DNA of 41,861 nt from Pseudomonadota bacterium (lineage in GTDB: Bacteria > Pseudomonadota > Alphaproteobacteria > Micropepsales > Micropepsaceae): positions 1-41,861 of the forward strand of contig JACQDN010000054.1 of assembly GCA_016201105.1 (NCBI GenBank), written 5' to 3'. The notes under the pieces are model-generated. The model did no database searches, was not told the DNA's origin, and worked only from the letters and a program-made list of their open reading frames with translations. Numbering within the stretch: position 1 is the stretch's first letter; each line of letters starts with the position of its first letter. Shown in pieces: positions 25,660-34,692 of this stretch. The translations under genes and the position numbers were made by a program.

Positions 25660-25807
25660 GGGTCGAACGATCGACCACCCTCCCTCGGGAGGGTCGAAAA
25701 ATCCGAAGCGAAGCGGAGGATTTTTCGGGGAGGATGTGCAAGTAAAGCACACCCTCGTGCATCCTCCCCGAAGCGCTTCGCGCTTCGACCCTCCCGAAGG
25801 AGGGTGG
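25646..25807. repeat. Family A-type repeat between convergent purN and SDR genes
   Basis: Boxes TACCCTCCCCTTGAGGGTCG and CCACCCTCCCTCGGGAGGGT with an AAAAATCC/GGATTTTT hairpin at the left; CATCCTCCCCG, a GAAGCG/CGCTTC hairpin and CCCTCCCGAAGGAGGGTGG at the right. An extra half-box (GTCGAACGATCGACC) near the left end suggests a second insertion or duplication. The block supplies the purN stop codon and ends two bases before the SDR stop. Confidence 0.88.
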
Positions 25808-25809
25808 AG

Positions 25810-26643
25810 TCAAGCCGAAAGCTTTTCCGAAATTTCCCACAGCCGTTTCGCATCCGCGTCGTTCTGGGCTTCCTTGGTCGGTGTCGCGACCGCGTTCTTG
25901 GTGAAATACTTGCCGTTGACGTTCTCCACCTCGGGCGATGAGGCAAGGTAGATGATCGTCTGCGCGCCCTGCTCCGGCGTGAGCGCGAAATTCTTGGCGA
26001 CACCGATTCCAAACGACAGAAGTCCGCCGGTGTTGTCGCCGAAGCGCGTGGCAACAAACCCCGGATGCAGACAGTTGGCGGTAACACCCGTGCCTTGAAT
26101 GCGCCGCGCCAATTCGCGCGTGAACAGAATGTTGCAGAGCTTGGAGCGGCCGTAGACGGCAAAACCGCTATAGCTGCGCTTGCTCTGCAGATCGTCGAAA
26201 TCGAGCTTGGCGCCCTTGTGCGCGTCCGATGCCGTGGACACGACCCGCGCGCCGCCGGCCGCTTGCAGCTTCGGCAACAGCATGTTGGTGAGCACAAAAT
26301 ACGCCATGTGATTGACCGCGAAGGTCATCTCAAGACCGTCTTGCGTCATTTGCCGCGAGGCGAACACCGCGCCCGCATTGTTCACCAGCACGTCGATCTT
26401 CGGCTCGGCGGCCGCGATCTCCGCCGCGACGCGCTTCATCTCCGAAATCCGCGAGAGGTCGGCGTAGTGCGCAGCGTGTTCCGCGCCGGGCGCGATGGCG
26501 TTGAGGTGTTTGAGCGTTTTTTCGCCGCGCGCGGAATCGCGCGCGATGAAGACGATGCGAAAGCCTTTCGCCGCCAGGCGGTCGGCCGCCACTTCGCCGA
26601 TGCCCGAGGTTGCTCCCGTGATGACGACCGTTTTGCCCTGCAT
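25810..26643 (-). CDS. Short-chain dehydrogenase, retinol-dehydrogenase-like
   Basis: This 277-residue classical SDR has the cofactor motif TGATSGIG at 9-16, NNAG at 88-91, the catalytic Ser139 (VVSTAS) and YGRSK at 164-168 supplying Tyr and Lys. FTRELARRIQGTGVTANCLHPG is typical of the retinol dehydrogenase/WWOX-like branch, and an Arg after the first strand (IARD) suggests NADP preference. The physiological substrate is unknown. GGAG lies about 9 bases upstream of the ATG at 26643. It follows ndk by 28 bp and may be co-transcribed with it. Confidence 0.9.
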   Translation of the reverse strand: MQGKTVVITGATSGIGEVAADRLAAKGFRIVFIARDSARGEKTLKHLNAIAPGAEHAAHYADLSRISEMKRVAAEIAAAEPKIDVLVNNAGAVFASRQMTQDGLEMTFAVNHMAYFVLTNMLLPKLQAAGGARVVSTASDAHKGAKLDFDDLQSKRSYSGFAVYGRSKLCNILFTRELARRIQGTGVTANCLHPGFVATRFGDNTGGLLSFGIGVAKNFALTPEQGAQTIIYLASSPEVENVNGKYFTKNAVATPTKEAQNDADAKRLWEISEKLSA

Positions 26644-26671
26644 GGTGTTTCTCCGAAGGGCCGCGCGGGGA

Positions 26672-27094
26672 CTATCCCACGATCTCGAGATCGCTGAAGA
26701 AGAATTTGATTTCGTCGGCAGCGGTTTCCGGCGCGTCCGATCCGTGCACCGAATTGGCTTCGATGTTCTCGGCAAAATCCTTGCGGATGGTGCCGGGAGC
26801 AGCCTTGGCGGGATCGGTGGCGCCCATCACTTCGCGATTCTTGAGAATGGCGTTCTCGCCTTCCAGCACCTGCACGACGACCGGTCCGCCGGTCATGAAT
26901 TCCACGAGGCCTTTGAAGAAGGGACGCGCCTTGTGGACCGCGTAGAACGCTTCGGCCTGAGCCGTGGAGAGCCGCATGCGCCGCTGCGCCACGACGCGCA
27001 GGCCCGCTTTTTCGAACCGCGCGACGATCTCGCCGGTCAGATTGCGCCGGGTCGCATCCGGCTTGATGATGGAAAGCGTGCGCTCGACGGCCAT
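26672..27094 (-). CDS. ndk: Nucleoside diphosphate kinase
   Basis: This 140-residue enzyme balances nucleoside triphosphate pools through a phosphohistidine intermediate. The N-terminus [18 protein letters not shown] and the active site [13 protein letters not shown], with His117, are diagnostic. [19 protein letters not shown] lies between. Length equals the family norm. GGAG is placed 7 bases before the ATG at 27094. The gene is divergent from the ABC-F gene across a 111-bp region that contains a perfect short palindrome. Confidence 0.98.
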   Translation of the reverse strand: MAVERTLSIIKPDATRRNLTGEIVARFEKAGLRVVAQRRMRLSTAQAEAFYAVHKARPFFKGLVEFMTGGPVVVQVLEGENAILKNREVMGATDPAKAAPGTIRKDFAENIEANSVHGSDAPETAADEIKFFFSDLEIVG

Positions 27095-27147
27095 AATCCA
27101 CTCCACTGGGAAAGCGGGCGCCTTATAGCCACGAGAGTTGCGAAAGA

Positions 27148-27169
27148 CCACCCTCCCTCGGGAGGGTGG
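27148..27169. repeat. Short perfect hairpin in the ndk/ABC-F divergent region
   Basis: CCACCCTCCC, TC, GGGAGGGTGG: a 10-bp perfect stem with a 2-base centre. The same box forms part of the repeat at 25646-25807 (CCACCCTCCCTCGGGAGGGT). Its place between divergent starts rules out a simple terminator role. Confidence 0.8.
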
Positions 27170-27205
27170 AACTGTCGCGCATCCTCCTGCTATACGCCCG
27201 CCGCC

Positions 27206-29089
27206 ATGCTCCAGATCGAAAACGTCACCATCCGGATTGCGGGCCGCGAGATCATCGACGGCGCGACCGTTCGCATGCCCGCGGGCCGCCGCATCGGGCT
27301 GGTGGGCCGCAACGGCGCGGGCAAATCGACGCTGCTGAAACTGATCACCGGCGAACTGCATGCCGATATGGGCGAAGTGCTGGTGCCCGGTTCGTGGCGC
27401 ATCGGATCGGTGGCTCAAGAGGCGCCCGCCGGTCCTGTCACGTTGCTCGACACCGTGCTGGCCGCCGATCCCGAGCGCCTCGCGCTTCTCGACCGCGCCG
27501 AACACGAAACCGATGCCCATGCGCTCGGCGATATTCACACGCGCCTGGAAGCGATCGATGCCTATTCCGCACCGGCGCGCGCGGCAGGCATTCTCTCGGG
27601 CCTCGGTTTTTCGGCGGAAGACCAGAAGCGTCCCTGTTCGGAATTCTCCGGCGGCTGGCGCATGCGCGTGGCGCTTGCAGCGATCCTGTTCTCCGCGCCC
27701 GATCTGCTGCTACTCGACGAACCGACCAACTATCTCGACCTCGAAGGCGTGATCTGGCTGGAAAGCTATCTGCAACGCTATCGCGGCACCATCGTCATCG
27801 TCAGCCACGACCGCGATCTGCTCAACACGGCCGCCGAATTCATCGTGCATTTGGAGCGCGGCAAGCTCACGCTCTATTCCGGCAACTACGACACCTTCGC
27901 CGAAGTGCGCGCCATGCGCCGCGCCAACGACATCGCCTTCAACAAAAAGCAGGAAGCCGCCCGCGCCCACATGCAGGCCTATGTCGACCGCTTCCGCTAC
28001 AAGAAGGAAAAGGCCCGCCAAGCGCAGACACGTCTTCGCATGATCGCGAAGCTGCAATTCGCCGATGTGCCGCTGGACGAGCACATCGCGCCCATCAGAC
28101 TGCCCAAGGCGCCGGAGGCCAACCCTCCCCTCATCACCTTCGAGCGCGCGTCTGTCGGCTATGAAGAAAACAAACCGATCCTGGAACACATCACGCTGCG
28201 TATCGACCCCGACGACCGCATCGCGCTGTTGGGCAAGAACGGCAACGGCAAGTCGACCTTCGCCAAGCTGATTGCGGAGAAACTGCCGCTGATGGGCGGC
28301 GAGAGCGTGCGCGCCCGCAAGATCAAGATCGGCTATTTCGCGCAGCACCAGCTGGAGGAGCTCGATGGCACGATCACGCCAGTGCAGACGCTGGCGCGCT
28401 TTCGCCCCAAGCTCAGCGAAGGCCAACTGCGTTCGCAGTTGGCCAGCATGGGCCTTTCTGGCGACAAGGCGTTGACGCTGGTCGGCAATCTCTCGGGCGG
28501 CGAACGGGCGCGATTGATGCTGGCGCTCGCCACGCTGGAAGCGCCCAACCTGCTCATCCTCGACGAACCGACCAACCATCTCGACATCGACGCGCGCGGC
28601 GAGCTGCTGTCGGCGCTCAACGATTTCGAAGGCGCCGTCATCCTGGTGAGCCACGACCGGCGCCTGCTGGAATCCACCGCCGACCGGCTGTGGCTCGTCG
28701 CCGAAGGCGGCGTGCATCCATTCGACGGCGATCTGGACGACTACCGCCGCTTCCTGCTGTCGGGCGAGAACGTGCCGTCGCGCCGCGAAGAACCGCCGGC
28801 GCCCAAACTCTCCAAGGAGGATGCGAGGCGCGAAAGCGCGGAGCGCCGCAAACACTTGAAGCCGCTGAAAGACAAGGTGGATGCGGCCGAACACCAGATG
28901 GCGGCATTAACCACCGAACTCGCCAAGCTCGACGGCGCACTGTCCGATCCGCTTCTCTTCGCGCGCGATCCGGCGAAGGGCAACGCCGTCTCCAAAAAAC
29001 GTGCGGAAGCCGCGCGCAAGCTGAAGGCCACCGAGGATCTCTGGATCAAGCTCAACGAGGACTACGAAGCGGCCATGGCCGACGCCTAA
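27206..29089 (+). CDS. ABC-F family ATPase (Uup/YheS-like)
   Basis: This 627-residue protein has two ATP-binding cassettes and no membrane domain. Domain 1: Walker [10 protein letters not shown] at about 34-42, signature [12 protein letters not shown], Walker [17 protein letters not shown] charged linker (residues about 240-290) with [14 protein letters not shown] follows. Domain 2: [35 protein letters not shown]. The C-terminal ~100 residues are charged and probably coiled coil. ABC-F proteins act on ribosomes or on DNA structures (Uup). The ATG at 27206 is the natural start; the frame extends to 26495 only as an antisense shadow of ndk. The stop overlaps that of the opposing permease. Confidence 0.93.
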   Translation: MLQIENVTIRIAGREIIDGATVRMPAGRRIGLVGRNGAGKSTLLKLITGELHADMGEVLVPGSWRIGSVAQEAPAGPVTLLDTVLAADPERLALLDRAEHETDAHALGDIHTRLEAIDAYSAPARAAGILSGLGFSAEDQKRPCSEFSGGWRMRVALAAILFSAPDLLLLDEPTNYLDLEGVIWLESYLQRYRGTIVIVSHDRDLLNTAAEFIVHLERGKLTLYSGNYDTFAEVRAMRRANDIAFNKKQEAARAHMQAYVDRFRYKKEKARQAQTRLRMIAKLQFADVPLDEHIAPIRLPKAPEANPPLITFERASVGYEENKPILEHITLRIDPDDRIALLGKNGNGKSTFAKLIAEKLPLMGGESVRARKIKIGYFAQHQLEELDGTITPVQTLARFRPKLSEGQLRSQLASMGLSGDKALTLVGNLSGGERARLMLALATLEAPNLLILDEPTNHLDIDARGELLSALNDFEGAVILVSHDRRLLESTADRLWLVAEGGVHPFDGDLDDYRRFLLSGENVPSRREEPPAPKLSKEDARRESAERRKHLKPLKDKVDAAEHQMAALTTELAKLDGALSDPLLFARDPAKGNAVSKKRAEAARKLKATEDLWIKLNEDYEAAMADA

Positions 29090-30432
29090 GCGGCGGCTCC
29101 TCTTCGTGCGCGCCGCGCGACGAGCGCAAACGGAATGCACAACACGAACATCACGCCAGCGTAGACTCCGCCGCGCCAATCCGCCCTGAGGAACAGTCCC
29201 AGCAACGCCAGATCGATGGCAAGAACGAGGGCCGGGAGCAGCGGATAGCCCTTGGCGCGATAAGGCCGCACAAGCTCGGGCTCGCGGCGTCGCAGCACGA
29301 AGATCGACGCGACGACGAGAATGAAGGCGATGGTGCCCAGCGTCGCGATCAATCCGAACACCAGCTTGAACGAACCGCTCAAAGCCAGCGCGATAGAGCC
29401 CAAGGCCGTCAAAGCATATCCGACATTAGGGCTGCCGCCTTTGCTGACATTCTGAAACACCGCCGGCAGAAGCTTGTCGCGCGACAGAGCAAGCAGAATG
29501 CGCGGCGCGGTCATGATGCCTGCGTTGGCGCAGCTCACGACCGTCACCATCGCCCCGATCGCGAACAGGATTGCGGGCAGTGTTCCGCCCGCCGCCGAGA
29601 GAACTGTCGTGAACGGCAGGGCCGTTCGGGCAACGCCTTGCGTTCCCAGCGCGTGGAGCAGCGAAGCATTGACGGCGATGTACAGCGCAGCCGTCAGCAC
29701 CAGACTGATACCGATCGCGCGGGGAAGGCTCTTGCCGGGGGTGACGTCTTCCTCGGTGAAGAAGGCGGGCTCGTACCAGCCGCCATAGGCGCCCACGATC
29801 AATTGATACGCGCCGATCAAGCCGAGCCACCCGACCGCGGTCATCGCATGTGGAACAACAGGAGTAGCGGCGCGCAATTTGGAAGCCACGAACACGGCGA
29901 CGACACAGAACGCAATGAGAGCAAGCGCCTTCGCCAAGCTCGTCACCTGCTGAAAGGTGCGCCCCTGACGCAGTCCGATCATGTTGAGTCCGAAGACGGC
30001 CAGCTGCATCACAACGGCGGTGACCGGCGTGATGCCGGCCGCTTGCGGCCACAATTGCGCGAGAAAATCGGCAAACGAGACCGAAAGCGCAGCCGTCGAA
30101 GCTAAGCGCTGGAGCCAGGTGCTCCAACCCACGACAAGACCGCCGACGTCTCCGAAGGCCCGTTGCACATAGACGTAAAAACCGCCGGCCCGGGGCACGG
30201 CCGTTCCCAACTCGGAGAGAACGTTTGCCTGCAATCCGGCATGCAGCGCGGCGATGGCCCAAAGCGCCAGAATGAGGCCGGCGTTGGGAACCACGCCCGC
30301 AATCAGCGAAGGCGCGCGCAGGATTCCGGCGCCGATCATTCCGCCGACCGCGATGGCCACGCCGAACGAGACGCCGAGAATGCGCAGCAATTCTCCGCGC
30401 GAAGCGCTTTGCTCTGCGGCAACGGCGGTCAT
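29086..30432 (-). CDS. APC-superfamily amino acid permease
   Basis: This 448-residue inner-membrane transporter has about twelve membrane segments. The first segment carries the glycine-rich substrate/ion motif VGGMIGAGILRAPS at about 28-41. AVPRAGGFYVYVQRAFG and AYGGWYEPAFFTEEDVTPGK are typical of the LAT/APC branch. Likely substrates are neutral amino acids or polyamines, taken up by proton symport; specificity cannot be read from sequence. It is convergent with the ABC-F gene (stop codons overlap) and follows the TPR gene by 21 bp. Confidence 0.9.
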   Translation of the reverse strand: MTAVAAEQSASRGELLRILGVSFGVAIAVGGMIGAGILRAPSLIAGVVPNAGLILALWAIAALHAGLQANVLSELGTAVPRAGGFYVYVQRAFGDVGGLVVGWSTWLQRLASTAALSVSFADFLAQLWPQAAGITPVTAVVMQLAVFGLNMIGLRQGRTFQQVTSLAKALALIAFCVVAVFVASKLRAATPVVPHAMTAVGWLGLIGAYQLIVGAYGGWYEPAFFTEEDVTPGKSLPRAIGISLVLTAALYIAVNASLLHALGTQGVARTALPFTTVLSAAGGTLPAILFAIGAMVTVVSCANAGIMTAPRILLALSRDKLLPAVFQNVSKGGSPNVGYALTALGSIALALSGSFKLVFGLIATLGTIAFILVVASIFVLRRREPELVRPYRAKGYPLLPALVLAIDLALLGLFLRADWRGGVYAGVMFVLCIPFALVARRARRGAAA

Positions 30433-30453
30433 AGGCGCTCCTGGATGTTCAAG

Positions 30454-31191
30454 TCAGCCGGCCAGGGCTTGTTTGGCCGCGTCGCCCCATTCTTTTTGCG
30501 CCTTGCGATAGCGTGACGGCGCACCGTCGAGAGATTTGACGATTTGCGTGTAGACGGCGCGCGCCTCGTCCACGGCGCCGGTCTTGCACAGCAGCGCCGC
30601 ATAACGATAGCGCGCCTCTTCGCCCGCGAAATAACGCGCCAGTTTCGCGTACTCTCCCAGCGCTTCGGAATCCTTGCCCTGCATTTCCAGCGCTCGGGCA
30701 TAGATCATGTGCGCCTCTTCGGATTGGAATTTCGGATCGACGCGCTGCAGCTCGTCGAGGCTTGCCTGAGCCCCCGCCCAATCACCGTTCAGGAACTGCG
30801 CCCGCGCAAGGCCGAGCCACAGAACCGGATCGTTTTGGAAGTGTCCTTGCAAGGCGCTTTGATAGTGCGCAATCGCGGCGGCGAATTGGCCGCGCTGCAT
30901 CAATTGTTCGGCGAGCGCCCGGCGCGCATCGACCGATCCCACCATTTCGACGTCGCGCACCGCCTGGCGGAATTCCTTGTGCGGGTCGATGGCGCGCGTC
31001 GCGACCGTGCGCACCTTACGCGCGGTATGGCCACCGAAGACCTCCGGCAAGATCGCCATGGCCACATAGATGAGGCTGCCGATTCCCGGTAGGAGGACGA
31101 TGACCCATATCCAGGGGAAAACGCGGTTTGTCCGCACGGCGTGAACCACGCAAGCGATCATCAAAGCGAGCGGAAGAAGGCTGTAGATCAT
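30454..31191 (-). CDS. Membrane-anchored TPR-repeat protein
   Basis: This 245-residue protein has two N-terminal hydrophobic helices (about 2-20 and 26-47, with NRVFPWIWVIVLLPGIGSLI, resembling the PLDc_N membrane module). The C-terminal part from about 75 is made of tetratricopeptide-like repeats (EQLMQRGQFAAAIAHYQSAL, QNDPVLWLGLARAQFLNGDW, ALEMQGKDSEALGEYAKLA). Such proteins serve as membrane-tethered scaffolds; the partner is unknown. Start at 31191 (MIYSLLPLAL) is chosen because the longer frame to 31371 is Arg-rich and non-hydrophobic. Downstream is the permease. Confidence 0.82.
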   Translation of the reverse strand: MIYSLLPLALMIACVVHAVRTNRVFPWIWVIVLLPGIGSLIYVAMAILPEVFGGHTARKVRTVATRAIDPHKEFRQAVRDVEMVGSVDARRALAEQLMQRGQFAAAIAHYQSALQGHFQNDPVLWLGLARAQFLNGDWAGAQASLDELQRVDPKFQSEEAHMIYARALEMQGKDSEALGEYAKLARYFAGEEARYRYAALLCKTGAVDEARAVYTQIVKSLDGAPSRYRKAQKEWGDAAKQALAG

Positions 31192-31246
31192 CAAAGCCCC
31201 GAATGGTGGCCGGGATTTAGCCAACCGCAGCACCACCCCGCAAGTA

Positions 31247-31711
31247 TCACGCCTGCTTCTCGAATTTGCCGCTGGGGCTTTCTTTCCAGTAGGTCGCATC
31301 GTGGCCGGCCGCCTTGGCGGATTTCCACGCCTCGCGCGCAGACGCAAGCGCGCTCGCATCGCGGCCGTCAAACATCAATACGATGCGGGTGAGCGCTTTG
31401 GCGGCATCGCCGTCCCAGGATGGCGGCTCGGCACTGCCGACGAGGAACACAACGTCCGCGTTGTTGGTGTTGTCCTCTTCGGTGGTGATGAGCACGGGTT
31501 GTCGCGCAGCCTCTCCATCACCCTTCTGGGCGTGCGGCAGGAATGTTTGCTCGCTGTACGTCCACAGCCGGTTGTCGATCGCTTCGGCGCGCTCGGCAGA
31601 CTCGCAGCGGATCAAAGCGCGCCAACCGCGTTCGAGAGTCTTTTCGACGAGACCGGGCAATGCGTCATCCAGGCCGCGACGTTCCAGGTGATAGAAGAGA
31701 ACTTCCGTCAT
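31247..31711 (-). CDS. holC: DNA polymerase III chi subunit
   Basis: This is a 154-residue protein with the HolC pattern: MTEVLFYHLERRGLDDALP at the start, VEKTLERGWRALIRC, LWTYSEQTFLPHA at about 50-62, and a central VVFLVGSAEPP. Chi links the clamp loader to single-strand binding protein on the lagging strand. The holC gene directly follows pepA in many proteobacteria and does so here, but a palindromic composite lies between them. GAAGG precedes the start; an ATG at 31717 is two residues upstream. Confidence 0.9.
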   Translation of the reverse strand: MTEVLFYHLERRGLDDALPGLVEKTLERGWRALIRCESAERAEAIDNRLWTYSEQTFLPHAQKGDGEAARQPVLITTEEDNTNNADVVFLVGSAEPPSWDGDAAKALTRIVLMFDGRDASALASAREAWKSAKAAGHDATYWKESPSGKFEKQA

Positions 31712-31755
31712 GTGCATCCTTCCGCCTTCGCAAGGCTACGGCGGACTCATAAGCT

Positions 31756-31874
31756 CACTTGCCCGCCGGAGCTTTAGCGTAGGCGGGTCGGGGGCCGCTT
31801 CCGCGGCCACCTCAGGATGACGCACAGCGAGCCTCGTCATGCTGAGGTGCGAGCGAAGCGAGCCCCGAAGCACA
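31756..31874. repeat. Composite of three hairpins in the pepA-holC junction
   Basis: GCCCGCCGGAGCTTTAGCG with AGGCGGGTCGG is shared with the module inside 16565-16781. Next is GGCCGCTTCCGCGGCC, a perfect hairpin. Last, ACCTCAGGATGACG and CGTCATGCTGAGGT pair with one mismatch around a 12-base loop, followed by GCGAGCGAAGCGAGCCCCG. It ends 4 bp before the pepA stop. Confidence 0.82.
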
Positions 31875-31878
31875 GCGC

Positions 31879-33381
31879 TCACTTCTCGTAATTCAGCATC
31901 ACCAGCCGATTGAGAATGCGCACGCCCCAGCCCGTGCCCCAGCCGGGCGAGAGCGGTTTCTGTTCGCCGTCCTGCCAGGCGACGCCGGCGATATCCAGAT
32001 GCGCCCACGGCGTCTTGTCTTCGACGAAGCGCTGCAGGAACTGGGCGGCGGCGATGGAGCCCGCATTCGTCGTGCCGGTGATGTTCTTCATGTCGGCAAT
32101 TTTCGACTTGATCATCTTGTCGTAAGCGCCCGCGAGCGGCAGCCGCCATACGGTTTCGCCGACCTCCTTGCCGGCTTCCGTGATGCGCTCAGACAATTGA
32201 TCGTTGTTGGAAAAGAGGCCGGCATTCTCCAGACCCAGCGCGATCATGATCGCGCCGGTCAACGTCGCCAGATCGATGACGAATTTCGGTTTGAATTTGC
32301 GCTGGGTGTAGGTGAGCGCATCGGCCAGCACCAGGCGGCCTTCGGCATCGGTGTTGAGCACTTCGATGGTCTGACCAGACATCGACGTCACGACGTCGTC
32401 GGGGCGCTGCGCTTTTCCGTCCGGCATGTTTTCGACGAGGCCGATCACGCCGACGGCATTCACTTTCGCCTTGCGCAATGCGAGCGCGCGCATCGTGCCG
32501 GTGACGGCGGCAGCACCGCCCATATCGCCTTTCATGCCCATCATGGCGGCGCCAGGCTTGAGCGAGAGGCCGCCAGAATCGAAACACACGCCTTTGCCGA
32601 CAAAAGCGACCGGGGCCTCGTCCTTCTTCCGCGAACCGTTCCAACGCATGACGACTAGCTGGCTTTCGCGCTCGCTGCCCTGCCCCACGCCCAACAGCGC
32701 GCCCATGCCGAGCTTTTTCATATCCGCTTCGCCCAGCACGTCGACTTTCACGCCGAACTTGGAGAGCTCCTTGGCGCGGCGGGCGAATTCCGCAGGCGAC
32801 AGAACATTCGGCGGCTCGTTGACGAGATTGCGCGCCATGAACACGCCTTCGATGACGGCCTGGCGCGGCGTCCATGCGCGTTTGGCGCCGGCGACATCGC
32901 CGGTGCCCACCACGATGGATTTGAGCGTGGGTTCGAAATCTTCGAGATTCTTGGTGCGATAGGTGTTGAACGAGTAACTGCGCAGCTTGGCGCCCATCGC
33001 AAGATGAGCCGCAAGCTCGGCCGGTTTCAGCTTGCCGCCTTTCACGCCGTCGATCGCGAACACGATCTGCTTCTCGCCGCTGGTCAGCAGACGGCCGACG
33101 ACGTTCGCCGCGAGTGTCTCCGCGCCCGAGCGCTTGAACTCGTCCGCTTTGCCCAGGCCCGCCAGAAGGATGCGCGACGCAGCCATCCCCGCCGGCGCCA
33201 CCAGATCGAGCACCTGACCTGTCTTGCCGGTGAATTTGCTGTGAGAAAGCGCGCGCGTGATGGCCCCGCCAGAGGCCTTGTCGGCGGCCGCCGCGCTCGG
33301 CATCAGCGCGCGCCCGGCAGTGGCGCCGACGACCAGGGCGCCTTGGCCCGAGATGGATAGGGCGGCGAAGGAAAGTTGCAT
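31879..33381 (-). CDS. pepA: Leucyl aminopeptidase (M17)
   Basis: This 500-residue cytoplasmic metallo-aminopeptidase works in peptide turnover. The catalytic domain has the two-metal site: GKGVCFDSGGLSLKPGAAMM with metal Lys/Asp, a following KGDMGGAAAVTG, and the family signature NTDAEGRLVLADAL. The N-terminal ~170 residues form the less conserved hexamer-related domain. Length is standard. It is divergent from lptF with a 162-bp intergenic region that should hold both promoters; no clear boxes were recognised there. Confidence 0.96.
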   Translation of the reverse strand: MQLSFAALSISGQGALVVGATAGRALMPSAAAADKASGGAITRALSHSKFTGKTGQVLDLVAPAGMAASRILLAGLGKADEFKRSGAETLAANVVGRLLTSGEKQIVFAIDGVKGGKLKPAELAAHLAMGAKLRSYSFNTYRTKNLEDFEPTLKSIVVGTGDVAGAKRAWTPRQAVIEGVFMARNLVNEPPNVLSPAEFARRAKELSKFGVKVDVLGEADMKKLGMGALLGVGQGSERESQLVVMRWNGSRKKDEAPVAFVGKGVCFDSGGLSLKPGAAMMGMKGDMGGAAAVTGTMRALALRKAKVNAVGVIGLVENMPDGKAQRPDDVVTSMSGQTIEVLNTDAEGRLVLADALTYTQRKFKPKFVIDLATLTGAIMIALGLENAGLFSNNDQLSERITEAGKEVGETVWRLPLAGAYDKMIKSKIADMKNITGTTNAGSIAAAQFLQRFVEDKTPWAHLDIAGVAWQDGEQKPLSPGWGTGWGVRILNRLVMLNYEK

Positions 33382-33543
33382 GGGTTACTCCCCGATGAAA
33401 TTTGCAGCTGCGCGCCGTGAAACCCTTAAGATTCAGGGGGATGCGTCAGCGTTTAGGATTGCCGGAGGGCGGCGTCGAGGTGCTAGTTTACGAGGAATCG
33501 CCGACGGGGCGAAAGGGTACCGCTCGCACCAAACAGCGTATTC

Positions 33544-34692
33544 ATGGCCAGGATGCAGATGCCGCGATTGTCGATCTATGTCCTGCGCCAGCTCGCGGGC
33601 CCCGTCGCGCTGTTCGCCTTCCTGCTCACGGGCGTAGTGTGGCTGTCCCAATCGCTGCGTTTGCTGGACCTCGTCATCAATCGCGGCCAATCGGCGCCCA
33701 CCTTCGTTTATCTGACCATCCTGCTGCTGCCGAGCCTCCTGGTCATCATTCTGCCGATCGCGTTCTTTGCTGGCGCCCTGTTCGGGCTGCACAAGCTCAG
33801 CGCCGATAGCGAACTTGTGGTGATGTCGTCGGCGGGGTTGAGCCGCACGCAGCTTGCCGTGCCGGTGCTGCTCGCGGCGGGCGCCGTGATGATACTGACC
33901 TGGTTGTGCAGCCTCTATCTCATGCCGCTCGGCCAGCGCACGATGAAGGACAAAGTGCTCGACATCCGCGCAGATATCGGCGCGGCCATCTTCAACGAAG
34001 GCACCTTCAACACGCCGGCTCTGGGACTGACGGTGTTCATCCGCGAGCTTTCGCCGGATGGGCACATCCGTGGCATCCTCGTGCACGACAACCGCGATCG
34101 GAAACACCCCATCACATATCTGGCCGTCAGCGGAGCACTGGCGCAGACGGCGGGCGGCGCGCGCCTCATCATGCGCGACGGAACGATCGAACAAGGCGGC
34201 GGCGCGGAGCAGCAACTTTCGGTACTGAAGTTCGAGACTTACGTGTTCGATTTGGATCAATTCGCAGGACCTTCGCGCACAAAAGAGCGCGAAGCGAGCG
34301 AGCGCTTTCTGCCCGAGCTGCTGTGGCCACAGGGCAAGGATATCACCTCCAAGCAGCGCACCCAGTTTCTGGCCGAGGCCCAAAACAGGCTCGCTGCACC
34401 GCTCTATTGCCTGACCTTCGCGTTGATCGCGCTCGTTGCCGTGACGCGCGGCCGCCGGGCGCGCGGCGCCTATGCGCTGCGATTGACGGGTGCCGCCGTT
34501 GCCGCCGGGATCATTCGCATCCTGGGCTATGCGGCCCAGGGCATGGCGGCGCGAAATCCCGTGCTTGGCGTGCTGTTCTATTTCATACCGCTGGCCGGCG
34601 CCGGGCTCGCGCTCGCGGAATATATGGGCCTCGACTATGGGATGCTGCTGCGCCGCTCCAGCGACGACGCCGAGCCGGAGCCCGCTACATGA
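33544..34692 (+). CDS. lptF: LPS export permease LptF
   Basis: This 382-residue inner-membrane half of the LptB2FG transporter extracts lipopolysaccharide from the inner membrane. It has six membrane segments, three at each end (first at about 17-35; last group at about 275-355), with a periplasmic jellyroll domain between (ELSPDGHIRGILVHDNRD). LSIYVLRQLAGPVALF at the N-terminus and the SSAGLSRTQL coupling-helix region are typical. The ATG at 33544 gives the expected start. It overlaps lptG by 4 bp. Confidence 0.94.
   Translation: MARMQMPRLSIYVLRQLAGPVALFAFLLTGVVWLSQSLRLLDLVINRGQSAPTFVYLTILLLPSLLVIILPIAFFAGALFGLHKLSADSELVVMSSAGLSRTQLAVPVLLAAGAVMILTWLCSLYLMPLGQRTMKDKVLDIRADIGAAIFNEGTFNTPALGLTVFIRELSPDGHIRGILVHDNRDRKHPITYLAVSGALAQTAGGARLIMRDGTIEQGGGAEQQLSVLKFETYVFDLDQFAGPSRTKEREASERFLPELLWPQGKDITSKQRTQFLAEAQNRLAAPLYCLTFALIALVAVTRGRRARGAYALRLTGAAVAAGIIRILGYAAQGMAARNPVLGVLFYFIPLAGAGLALAEYMGLDYGMLLRRSSDDAEPEPAT

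Noticed and set aside
26495..29089. 864-residue version of the ABC-F protein
   Set aside because: The first 237 residues are antisense to ndk and the SDR; the ABC-F domain starts naturally at 27206.
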